DNA of 35,189 bases from Acidimicrobiales bacterium. Lineage in GTDB: Bacteria > Actinomycetota > Acidimicrobiia > Acidimicrobiales > SHLQ01. This document shows, one piece after another, positions 1-10,900 of this stretch. The DNA is taken from positions 1-35,189 of the forward strand of contig SHLQ01000010.1 of NCBI GenBank assembly GCA_004282895.1. The letters are read 5' to 3'. How positions within the stretch are numbered: the stretch's first letter is position 1; every line of letters starts with the position of its first letter. Under the pieces are notes generated by a model, which was given only the letters and a program-made list of their open reading frames with translations, was not told where the DNA came from and ran no database searches. The translations under genes were made by a program, and so were the position numbers.

Positions 1-1
1 T

Positions 2-898
2 GTTACTGACTACGACGATCCGTTCACGGCCCGGATCGAGGATGGACGCCTCTACGGACGGGGCAGCTGCGACATGAAAGCGGCTTTGGCCGCGTTCGTC
101 GAGGTGGCCCGCGTCATCAACGAACACGATGCCGACTTCGCCGGTGAGCTCATGATCGCCGGCATCGCCGACGAAGAGGACCGGATGATCGGCTCGGTTC
201 ACTGGTCAGAGCATGGCCCGGTTCCGGACTTCGCCGTCGTGGGAGAACCGACAAGTCTGAAGGTGTGCCCCGCGCACAAAGGTCAGTACGGCGCGAAGTT
301 CCGTACGTTCGGGACGGCGGTGCATTCCAGCATTCGCAGCGAGGGCGTCAATGCGATCGAAAAGATGGCGGATCTCATCGCGGGGTTTGCCGACTACAAC
401 GACGAGCTCAACTCACGACCTGCGCACCCGTTGTGTGGCAACGCAACGTTCAGCATCGGCACCATCAACGGCGGTGAGGTCATGTCCACCGTGCCCAATT
501 TCTGTGAGATCGAAGCCGATCGCCGTATGGTCCCCGGAGAGACGGTCGACCAGGTGCTCGCCGAGTACAACGACCGTCTCCACGCCGTCGCCGCAGCCGA
601 CTCGGAGTTTCGGTACGAACTGGACGGGCCAACGATGTCCTCGGCTGTACTCGACACGCCGCTCGATCATCCGATCGTTACGACGGTGGCAGACGAAACG
701 GAGACCGTCCTGGGCACCCCGGCCATAATCGAGGCGTTCACGGGCGCCACCGACGCACCGAACTTCCATTGCCCGGCCGTCATCATGGGCCCGGGATCGA
801 TCGCGCAGGCACACACGCTGGACGAATTCGTACCTCTCTCCGAGCTCGAGGCGGCGACCAAGATCTACCTTCGAGTCGCCCTCTCGCTCCTCTCCTAG
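2..898 (+). CDS. M20 family metallopeptidase, acetylornithine deacetylase / succinyl-diaminopimelate desuccinylase type (5' partial)
   Basis: The reading frame is open from base 2, so the N-terminus lies outside the window. The ATG at 74 is internal, because it sits inside the conserved motif GRGSCDMKAALAAF (M20 metal-binding region), whose first half is encoded before it. Further M20 hallmarks follow in order: IADEEDRMIG (catalytic and metal-binding Glu pair), GEPTSLKV, the dimerisation-domain stretch SIGTINGGEVMSTVPN followed by EADRRMVPGE, and the C-terminal GPGSIAQAHTLDEFVP with the last metal-ligand His. The family consists of zinc-dependent cytosolic enzymes that hydrolyse N-acyl amino acids, such as N-acetylornithine or succinyl-DAP. 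The sequence does not fix the substrate; the GTINGGE...VPN pattern is typical of ArgE/DapE-like proteins. Its TAG stop overlaps the stop of the convergent CDF gene. Confidence 0.92.
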   Translation, partial: VTDYDDPFTARIEDGRLYGRGSCDMKAALAAFVEVARVINEHDADFAGELMIAGIADEEDRMIGSVHWSEHGPVPDFAVVGEPTSLKVCPAHKGQYGAKFRTFGTAVHSSIRSEGVNAIEKMADLIAGFADYNDELNSRPAHPLCGNATFSIGTINGGEVMSTVPNFCEIEADRRMVPGETVDQVLAEYNDRLHAVAAADSEFRYELDGPTMSSAVLDTPLDHPIVTTVADETETVLGTPAIIEAFTGATDAPNFHCPAVIMGPGSIAQAHTLDEFVPLSELEAATKIYLRVALSLLS

Positions 899-1881
899 CC
901 CAGAAGGTCAGACGAGTTCAGATCCACCCGAAGATCGGAGACTTCGGGCATTTCCTCTCTGATCCGAGCTTCGACCTCGTCCAGAAGTACCTCGATGTCG
1001 TTGGTTTCCAAGTCATCTTCGAGATCGAGGTCGAGCTCCACGCGTACGTGGTTCGCTCCGGAGTGCACGGCGACGAGCGAGTTGAGTGCCTCGACTCCAG
1101 GTGTCCCGCTCACCACGATTCGTAGCCGCTCGAGATCACGCTCGGGCACTGACTGCCCGGTGATCAAGCCACGAGCCTGCGCCATCAAAACGACGGCGGC
1201 GAATGACATCATCACCGCCGCGGCGATGGCGCCGGCGGCATCGAACTCCACCGCGTCCAGTGCCGCGTAGAGAATCAGCGCGACCAATCCGATGATGCTG
1301 GTGGTGGTACCGATGACGTCGCGCAGCAGAGCGGACTTCACGAGCGGCTGGCTCCCCTCCCGGAACCGATCGATCACACCGTGGATGCCGTTCTCGGTCA
1401 GGTTGCGAACACTCAGGCTGACCGCGTAGCTGTTGGTCACAATCGCGAGGACCAGGACACCAATGGCAAGCCAGGAGTCGCTCAGCTCTTGTGGATCGGT
1501 CAGCTGTCGATAGCCCCGCAGCCCAGACAGGCCAGCTCCCACGAACAACATGGCCACCGCGGACAAAACGGCCCAGAAGAACGCCTCCCGCTCGTACCCG
1601 AGGGGATGTTCCTCGTCACGCGGCCGCCCCGCTCTGCGATCTCCAATCACCAGAAAGGCCGAACCAAGCGAGTCGGCAATACCCTGCGCCATCTCCGCGA
1701 AGACAACTGCGCTGCCGGTGATGATCGCCACAATCAGGTTCGTCACGATGTCGAACAAGTCGACCAGGAACGAGACGAGGACGACGCGCCCACGAGTCGG
1801 TGTTGCCATCGATACCCATCTCAGCACAGACCGCGCGAGTTCCCTCAGTTTGGGTGGCCATTTCGGGGCCTTATGGGTCAT
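895..1881 (-). CDS. Cation diffusion facilitator (CDF) family transporter
   Basis: A 328-residue inner-membrane protein with the CDF layout: several hydrophobic helices (VLVSFLVDLFDIVTNLIVAI onward), a loop with HPLGYEREAFFW and a soluble C-terminal domain (VHSGANHVRVELDLDLE...). CDF proteins export divalent metals (Zn, Mn, Fe, Co) in exchange for protons. The HP(Y/L)GYxRE(R/A)xF motif resembles the SLC30A9/ZNT9-like branch. The usual metal-site motifs are altered: TM2 reads AEMAQGIAD, with Gln where His or Asp is common, and the TM5 motif reads LLRDVIG. Metal specificity is therefore unclear. I chose the ATG at 1881 because GAGGG precedes it at good spacing; a GTG at 1926 would add 15 residues with a poor ribosome site, and an ATG at 1809 is also possible. 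It diverges from the giant surface-protein gene with 71 bp between starts. Confidence 0.88.
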   Translation of the reverse strand: MTHKAPKWPPKLRELARSVLRWVSMATPTRGRVVLVSFLVDLFDIVTNLIVAIITGSAVVFAEMAQGIADSLGSAFLVIGDRRAGRPRDEEHPLGYEREAFFWAVLSAVAMLFVGAGLSGLRGYRQLTDPQELSDSWLAIGVLVLAIVTNSYAVSLSVRNLTENGIHGVIDRFREGSQPLVKSALLRDVIGTTTSIIGLVALILYAALDAVEFDAAGAIAAAVMMSFAAVVLMAQARGLITGQSVPERDLERLRIVVSGTPGVEALNSLVAVHSGANHVRVELDLDLEDDLETNDIEVLLDEVEARIREEMPEVSDLRVDLNSSDLLG

Positions 1882-1952
1882 TTGGCCCTCATCGGAGGCC
1901 GTGCGGACTCCGACTGGAACGACCACAAGGCGGATCTACAAGGGACAACCCA

Positions 1953-4900
1953 GTGATACCAAAACGGCGTTCTGCACAGTTCGCGCTCATCGCTATTGCA
2001 TTCGTGATGACGAGTTATGCCTTCTTCGCTCTCATGCCCGCGCAGCCGGCAGGTGCCGGCCCCGGCGACAACTTCTCGCTGACGCTTGCCGACAGTGTTG
2101 GCGGTCGAGCTCTTATCGGTGAAGAAGTGACCATAACCATCAGCGCAACCGGTGACCACTCGTCTGGCGCATATCTCTACAACCTGTCCTTCTCGCAGGT
2201 CCTTCCGCCTGGCGTCTCGTACCTCTCGTCCGACACGCCTCCCAACGAGATCCTCGCGGACGTGCCCGCGGCCAACCAGACAACCCTCATCTGGACAAAC
2301 GTCTCCGATCTACCTGCGAACTCCCAAGCCGCGCTGAGCTTCACTGTCGACACCAACCTCGATGTCGTTGCGGGAACACTGCCCGTAACAGCGATGTTGT
2401 CGCTCGCTCCCACAGCGGTCGCCAGTCTCGACCCCTTCACCATTCCGGACTACAGCACAACAACCGGTCTCTTCACTGGCGACTTCGATGGTCAGGCGTC
2501 CGGGTCACACTCGGTCGAGATCATCCCGTTCCGCGTCAACAAGTCCGCCGAAAGCGAGTTGCTACGTGGCGTTCATGCAAACGGCGTCGATGGCGGATCC
2601 GGATCGGTCGGCACGCTCTACACAATCGAGATCGAGAACAACCCGGACTATCCAACGACCGGTGTCACCCTTCGCGACACCTTGGGTCCGATGCTCGAGT
2701 TCCTCGGGTGCACCGACTACTACCCCACCGACAACACCACTGTCGGCGAGGAATGGCCCGGTTCAGGACCCGTGGCTTCAGGACCCTGCCCAGGGCCGGT
2801 CTTCACTCCCACGTCCGTTGCCACGGGCGGCGCCGGCGAAACGATCGTTGATTGGAACGTCGGCTCACTCGCTCCTGGACAAACCGCAACGGTCACGTAC
2901 AACGCCGGTATCCCACTGAACGCGAACGCTCCCTTTGCCGTGCCGCCGACCGGCCTCGCGCATGGCCGAAACCTCGACAACAACACCGGCGCCAGCACAG
3001 GCGAACCAGACGCGGTCCCCGGCACCGATCCGGAACTCTTGTCCGCTCCGGAAGCAGCGGTGGACAACACCGCCGTCGCGACCGGTACCTACAGCCCATC
3101 TGGCGCAACGAGCAGTGAGTCCAGCGTGCTCATGACCGAGGCCGAGGATCTGAAACTTACGAAGTCGATGACTGGCCCGTTGAGCCACGGCTCGATCATC
3201 ACCACGGTCCTGACCATCGAGACCGGCGAATATCGGGACTTCTCCAATCTCGTCGTTCGGGATCTGTTGCCGTCCGGACTGTGTTTCCTCGGCACCTTCA
3301 ACAGCGACCTGTCCGGATCTGACTGGAACACGACGGACTGCGCCGGCGCCGGAGGCACCCCGGCGACCATCAACGGAGCTCCCGCCGACCTCGCTCGAGT
3401 TCGCGAGTTGCCCGACGGAGGGCCCTACGGAACCGGGCGCATGGAACTTGTTTGGGACTTCGCCGATCCGGACAATGCGGTCCTCGCCGACCTCGACAGC
3501 GATGGCACCATCACCATTCAGTATCAATCGGTCGTGCGACAGAGCTACCGCGGTGGATTGGCAAGCCTCCCTGGGGAACCTGTGCTCGCAGGTGACACCG
3601 TCAGCAACGCAGCTGAGGTTTCCGGCCCCGACATGGTTGCCAGCGCCGCGCTACCAGCCGATCCGGCCGACCCCGATGGCGGCGCCGACGGCGACACGGC
3701 CTCGGACTCGATCACCAATCAGGGTGCAACCATCAACAAACGCGTCTCGGTGAAGACCGGACCGATGGCCAACAACGCCGGCACTACGGGAAGCACCTGC
3801 TTCGATGACTACGCAACGATCACCTGGTCGGAAGCCGATCCGAGTGCCGAGCTCGGCTACGGACCCGGTGACATCGTGTGCTTTGAACTGAACGCCGGGT
3901 TCCCCGGAAACGTGAACTACGAGGGCACGACCATCCAGGACCTGATGCCCCCCGGGTACAACTACATCGCCGGCTCTGCGCAACGTATCGCTGCGGGTGA
4001 CACCCTTCCCACAACGACATTCACCGAGTCGGACGAGCTCGTTACCTTCACGGTGGGCGGATCGGGAGATGTCGGCAACAACGGCAACACCTTCCAATGG
4101 GTGGTGGCAGCCGACATCACGGACAACGCTCTCGGTGCTGCGCTCGACATCAACGCCAACCTCGAGAAGCTCGTGCATAACAACAACTCGGGACTCGTCT
4201 TCCAACTTCGAGACCAGACCGAGGCCGAATGGACCGAACCCCAGGTTCGAGTCGCGGTCGGCGTCGAGTCGGTCAATGGAAGCCCCTCGGCTGGACCTGA
4301 CGCCGATGGTTCGCTCGGCGGGTCATCCACTGCGACCGAGGTGACCGGCAGCGATGTCGTGACCTATCGAGTCGATGTGTGGAACACCGGCAACACCGAC
4401 GCGCTGAACACGGTCATCCAGGACGTGATACCACCCGAGTTCACCTGTGCCGACATCTCGAACATCAGCGACGGTGGCACGTGTGTGGGCGGCGTCATTA
4501 CCTGGCCCGCGGCAACGGTGGCCTCCTCGACCGGCGGGGCGGATATGACCCCAGACGACGAGACGACCGCTCCCATCACCTACACGTACGACCTGACCGT
4601 GCCCGACTCGGTCGACCCCTCCAACGCCTACACCAACACCGCCGGCGCCGCGACGTATCAAGGCGCAACGAACACCGGACCCTACGACTACTACCCGGAG
4701 GACAACGTCGACCCGGCAAATGCGGCGCTCGAGAACACCGACTCCGCCCACGACCCCGCGTACATAGTTATTGCTGACCCAGACATTGTGATCGTTCAGC
4801 AGAGTGGAATCTCTCAGACCGGCAACGCCGCGAACCCGTCTCCCGCGTCCACCGACGATCAGGCCACGATCGGCGAGATCATCGAGTACCAGATCACTGC

Positions 4901-7900
4901 CACCATTCCCCAGGGCACGACGATCTACGACGCCACGCTCACCGCAGACCTTCCGGCCGGCGTCACCTGGTTCACCGGCAACGGTCTCTTCGGCGGAGTC
5001 GTAGGCGACCTGCAGCCGACAGCCACGAGCCCAACCGGTTCGGCCGGCATCATCACCGGCACGATTTCCGAAGCAGCCGGAACGGTGACCTACACGATCC
5101 CCGCGCCGTACACGAACGCCGGCGGGTCGGGCGATGATCAGGTGACGGTCACGTTCTACGGCATCGTCGATGATGTCGCCGGAAATTCGGCTTCAACGCC
5201 GACGGTCCTGTCCATCTCCGCCGATCTCGACTGGAACGACGCAGCAGCAGTAGCCGCTCCGACCGTTTCCGCCCCGTCGATCGACACCGAGGTTGTCGAG
5301 CCGAACCTGACAATCGTCAAGGGTCACACCGTGCCCATCGGAACCGAGGTCGAATCGGGTGACCCGATCACCTATGAGATCACGATTGGCAACCCATCGA
5401 CGCCGGGCAACGTCTCGGTCGCCCACGATCTCGAAATCGTCGATGTAATACCGGCCGGTATCACTCCGATCGGCGTGAGCGGCGCCGTCAGCGCAGACGG
5501 TGATCTCGTTCCTTCGATCAGCATCACTCCTGCCGGGTCGTTCGACGGGGTGTGGTCGGAAACGAACCACACGGTCACGTGGACGCCCGACGATGTCTTC
5601 GATCCGGATGAAGTACTTCAGTTCTCCTTCGACGCCGAGGTCGACGACCCGGCGGTCTCTTCGGGTGTTCTGAACAACACTGCGGACGCCACAGTGCATT
5701 CTCTCGACCAGAACGTCTTCCCCATCACCGATCCGAACGCTGCCGCTGGACGTTCCTACACCGTGTCCGATGACGACACGCTCACCCTGCCAGAGGCTTC
5801 ACTTTCCAAGGACATCGAACCATTCGACGCCGGCGATCCCACCAACGACCGCAGCAGCTTCGCCGTCGGCGAGCCGGCCGACTATCAGCTCACCGTCTTC
5901 ATTCCGAACGGCACCGTGATCTACGACGCGACGGTGTTCGACACCCTCCCGGTCGGGCTGGCGTTCGACAGCTTCGGCACGATCACTCCCGACCCCACGT
6001 GTTTCATGTGGGACTCCGTCGCTGGCGCCAGCACTGGCCTTCCCCTAACCGCCGGTGACGTCGAACAGTTCAATCCAGCCGGTGGTGATCCAGCGGTTGC
6101 GGGATGGTATGTCGGCGACTTGTATGCAGCCGGCGACTGTCAGATCAGCTTCGAGTACACCACCCACGTCACCTCCAGCACGGCCGACACCGACGTGGTG
6201 CCCAACGACGCGTTGTTCAACTGGAACGCATCCAGCATGATCGCCAACGAGTCGCCGACCGCTCTCGAACCGGGCTTCGACGCACCTGGCGCCGCCGCGT
6301 TCGCCGATGGCACCGACCCAGCATCGGAATCCTTCACAGTCGTAGAGCCACTCCTCGAGATCGACCAGGACGTGACCGCGGCCGATGGAAGCCGACTCGT
6401 ATCGCCCACCTGCGACACGACACCAGGCAACAACAACGGTGCTGCCGACGACCCCGACGGCCTTGCCGCGGACGGCTGCGATGTCGTTCCAGGTGGCGAG
6501 GTCACGTACACCGTCACCGTTTCCAGCATCGGAACAACCGACGCCCACGACGTGACCACGGTCGAGACCGTGCCTGTCGGAATCACCCCATTGTCAATCG
6601 CCGGAGGTGCGCCCGTCACGACAACCGGCGACACGATCACGGGCGCATCGGGATCGGTGGGAGTCTGGGACGAGACCGCACGTACGATCACCTGGCTGAC
6701 GGCGGGCCCGCTCGCGCCGGGCACGACGGCAACACTCGATTGGAACGCAACCCTCGATGCTTCCGACTCCTTGACTCGCGGTCAGGACTTCACGACCCAA
6801 ATCGACGTCGACACATACTTTGCGCTGACCGGGGCGGACCGCAGCCAGATCACCACCGACAACCCGGCCAATGCCGACATCATCACCTACGGGAACGGCA
6901 CCACCGCGACACGAGGTGTCGTGACTCCCGACATCAACACGATCGAGGTGCACTTCCCCGAGCTCGACATCGTTACCGTCCCCGCCAGCGGCCAGGACAT
7001 CACGGACGTACTCCTCAACCAACCCTTCACGTGGGAGATCACCGTCACCAACATCGACGCCACCGCCTCGGCCTACAACGTCGACGTCGTCGATGTACTG
7101 CCCGAAGGTTGGACGTTCGATCCCGGCTCCGTCGCCATCGTCACCCCGTTCGGTCCGGCGACGACCGACCCTGGCTGCGCGGCCGACGTCGGAGTTTGCG
7201 CCGATCCCTCAGCTCTCAACATCGAAACACTCACCTGGACCGACCTTGTCAGCGGACCGACCGAACCCCTCGGCCCAGGCGAGACCATCACGATCAGCTT
7301 CACCGCCACACCACAGGGCGCAGCGTTGACGTCCACGCCGGCAATCGGCGACGCCCACACCGGCTACGACGGCGGTGCCGGCCCGGTTCACACGAACCAG
7401 GCATCAACGTCCGGCGAAGACGCCAGCGGCTCGCCGAGCTGCTGCGATCCGGATGGTGCTGGAGTTGCTCCGGCGGAGTTCTATACGGACACCGACTCCA
7501 CCGATGTCTGGATTGCCCGTGCCGACATCGAAGTCGACAAGACCATCACACCGATCGAAACCGACGCTGACCCCAACAACGGTCCGTACTGGTTCGGCGC
7601 CTGGGCGTACTACACCGTCACGGTCACGAACGTTGGCCCCGACGCCGCGACCGGCGTCGACGTGGCAGAGATTCTCGATCCTGTCGGACTCGAGTTTGAT
7701 TCCGTCGACTCGATCGACGCCGGCACATTCGATAACACGACCAACATCTGGACCGTTGGCGACATGGCCAACGCCGACTCCTTCCAACTCGTATTGCGAA
7801 CGCGCCTCGTTGAAGTCGGGCCGGTCACAAACATCGCCCAGAACGCAGCGGCTGATCAGTACGACTCCGACTCGACCCCGAACAACAGCGTCGCCACAGA

Positions 7901-10900
7901 GGACGACCAGGCGTCGGTAACGATTGAGGTCGTACCGACCTCCCTTGGTGACTACGTCTGGCTCGATCTGAACGCCGACGGAGTGCAGGACCCAGGCGAG
8001 CCCGGCATACCCGGCGTCATGCTTGACCTCACGTGGCTCGATCCCGCCACTGGTGCACCCCAGACCTTCACCGTCACAACCGCAGCTGACGGCTCATACG
8101 GTGTGCCCGCGGCCGCGAACCTGCCGACCTTCACGGACATCACGGTGACCGTCGATCCGGCATCAGCGAACCTCCTGGGCCTTGCCCCCAGTTTCGACCG
8201 GGACGGAACAGCAGACGGCGTCGCCACCGACCAAGTCACCCCCGCCGACACCATCCTCCCCGACGGATCGTTCGCAGACCTGGCGTTCGACTTCGGCTAC
8301 ACCCCCGACGGTGCTCAGTTGCTGGGCGACACGATCTGGTGGGACCAGGACAACTCCGCAGATGCGACCAACGGTGTCGGTGAAGTTGCGATGTCCGGAA
8401 TCACGGTCACCGCCACGTGGGCCGGATGGGACGGCACCATCGGTACCGCAGACGACCTCGACTTCACCCGGGTAACGGGTGCCCTTGGGGACTACCTGTT
8501 CGACGACATTCCACCTGGCCAGTACGAGGTTTCCGTCACGACAACCGACCTGCCCGCGGGGCTCGACACGCCGACGTTTGACCTCGATGGTGTTGCCAGC
8601 GCATCGACCACGACCCTGACCGTCAACCCAACCGACGCCCTACTCGATGTGGACTTCTCCTATCGCGGCATCGGCCAGCTCGGCGACACCGTGTGGTTTG
8701 ACCACAACGCCAACGGAGTTGTGGATGCCAGCGAGCCGGGACTCGGGGACGTCGATGTCACCGCCAGCTGGTCCGGCCCCGACGGCATCACTGGAACAAC
8801 TGACGATCTCGCCTTCACCATCACCACCGACCCCGACGGAGCATGGCTGTTCGAGAACATGCCACACGGCGAGTACGTCATTACGGTCGACCCGGCGTCG
8901 CTGCCAACTGGCATGGTGCCGACCTTCGACCAGGACGGCATCGGAACCCCGAACGTCTCGATCGCCACGCTCGCGACCGGAGCGGAGACCGACCTCGACC
9001 AGGACTTCGGCTACCGCGGTGCCGGCACGATCGGTGACACCGTCTTCTTTGATGTCGATGGTGTCGAAGCCGACGGAGGGCTCGACGCAGGCGATGCCCC
9101 AATCGTGGGCGCGACCGTGACAGTTGTCTGGGACGGTGCGGATGGAGTCGCCGGGACCGGCGACGACTTCACATACAACGCGACGACAATCGTTGGCGGC
9201 GCCTACAGCGTGACGGATCTGCCTCATGGCAACTACACGGTGACCGTCGATCCGGCCTCCTTGCCCGCCGGACTCATGACACCCACGTTTGACCCGGATG
9301 GCATTGCGACAGCGAACACCTCCGCCACCCGATTGACCAGCACCGCTCCCGATGACCTCGCTCAGGACTTCGCCTACACCGGAAGTGGCGTAGGCCAGAT
9401 CGGTGACACCATCTACTTCGATCAGAACAACGACGGCATCCAGGACGTCGGTGAAGTTGGCTTCACCGGAGTCACGGTGAACCTGACCTGGTTCGGTCCA
9501 GATGGTGCGCTCGGCGGAACCGACGATGTCATTCAAACGACGACAACTGGTGTCGACGGCGCGTACCTGTTCGACAACCTGCCGGATGGCAACTTCCTCG
9601 TCGCGGTCGATGACACAACACTTCCGACGGGTCTGACCCCAAGCGCCGACTTTGACGGCATCGGTTCGCCGAACGAGTCGCTCGTTTCACTCGATGCCAC
9701 CACGCCTTCGAGTTTCGACCAGGACTTTGGCTACGCCGGCGTCGGCTCACTCGGTGACGTTGTGTGGCTGGACGTCGACAACTCCGGTACGAACACCATT
9801 GATACGGGCGAGATCGGGATTCCCGGCGTGGCACTCACCGTCGTGTGGACCAACCCGCAGGGCGACGACGTGACCTTCGCAACGACGACAGGCGCCGATG
9901 GAACCTACCTGATCCCACACCTTCCGCATGGCACGTACAACATCGCGGTTGACCCGCTGACGTTGCCCGGTGGGATCAGCCAGACATACGACGTCGACGG
10001 CCTCGCCACTCCAGACACGAGTGCCGTGCTCGTCGATGCTCTCAACCCGGACAACCTCGACCAGGACTTCTCCTACGCCGGCGTTGGCTCCCTTGGTGAC
10101 ACGGTCTGGTTCGACCAGAACGCCGACGGCGGAACCGATCCTGTCGGCTCCGGCATCTTCGATGACCAGGACCAGCCGCTCGCTGGCGTCGACGTTGTTG
10201 TCACCTGGTCCGGATTCGATGGTGTGGCTGAAGACGACCCCGCAACCCCCGGCATCGACGAGGGTGCAGACGACCTCGTGCACATAGCGACGACGAACGC
10301 CGCAGGCGAATGGACCGTCGCCAACCTGCCTCACGGTGACTACACCGTCGCCGTGGATACTGCGACGCTGCCTGCTGGCATTGTCGTTCCCACCCATGAC
10401 ATGGACGGTCTCACCACGCCCGACATGAGCTCGGTGACGCTCGATGCGCTTCTCACCGACGACCCGACACACGACTTCTCCTACACCGGCGCCGGCCAGG
10501 TCGGGAGCATTGTGTGGTTCGATCTGAACGGCGATGCCGTCATCGATCCGCTCGATGTCCCACTGGCCGGAGTCACGCTGAACATCGAGTTCGTCGGACC
10601 GGAAGGAGCCATCGTGACCGACTCCACCGTGTCCGGAATCGATGGCAGCTACCAGTTCGTCAATCTGCCCTTCGACACGCCGATCACGATCACGGTCGAC
10701 AACACGACGTTGCCAGCCGGCTTCGTACCCGTGTGGGACGCCGACGATGCGGTGCTGACGCCGCACGTGTCTGTAGCAACCTTGTCGGACAGCGCACCGA
10801 TCGATCCCAACCAGAACTTCGCCTACAACGGAACCGGCTCCATCGGCGACACCATTTGGTACGACCGGGACAACTCTGCGACCGACACGGTGGATGCCAC

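Noticed and set aside
1800-1952. Longer N-terminus of the giant surface protein
   Set aside because: It would overlap the divergent CDF gene and place 51 residues ahead of a clean signal peptide; GTG at 1953 has a good ribosome site.
6104-10766. Long open frames on both strands inside the giant gene (for example 6104-7570 plus, 8640-9536 minus, 9747-10766 minus)
   Set aside because: They are shadows of a GC-rich repetitive coding region, lack ribosome sites and family motifs, and show Arg/His/Asp-rich composition typical of antisense frames.
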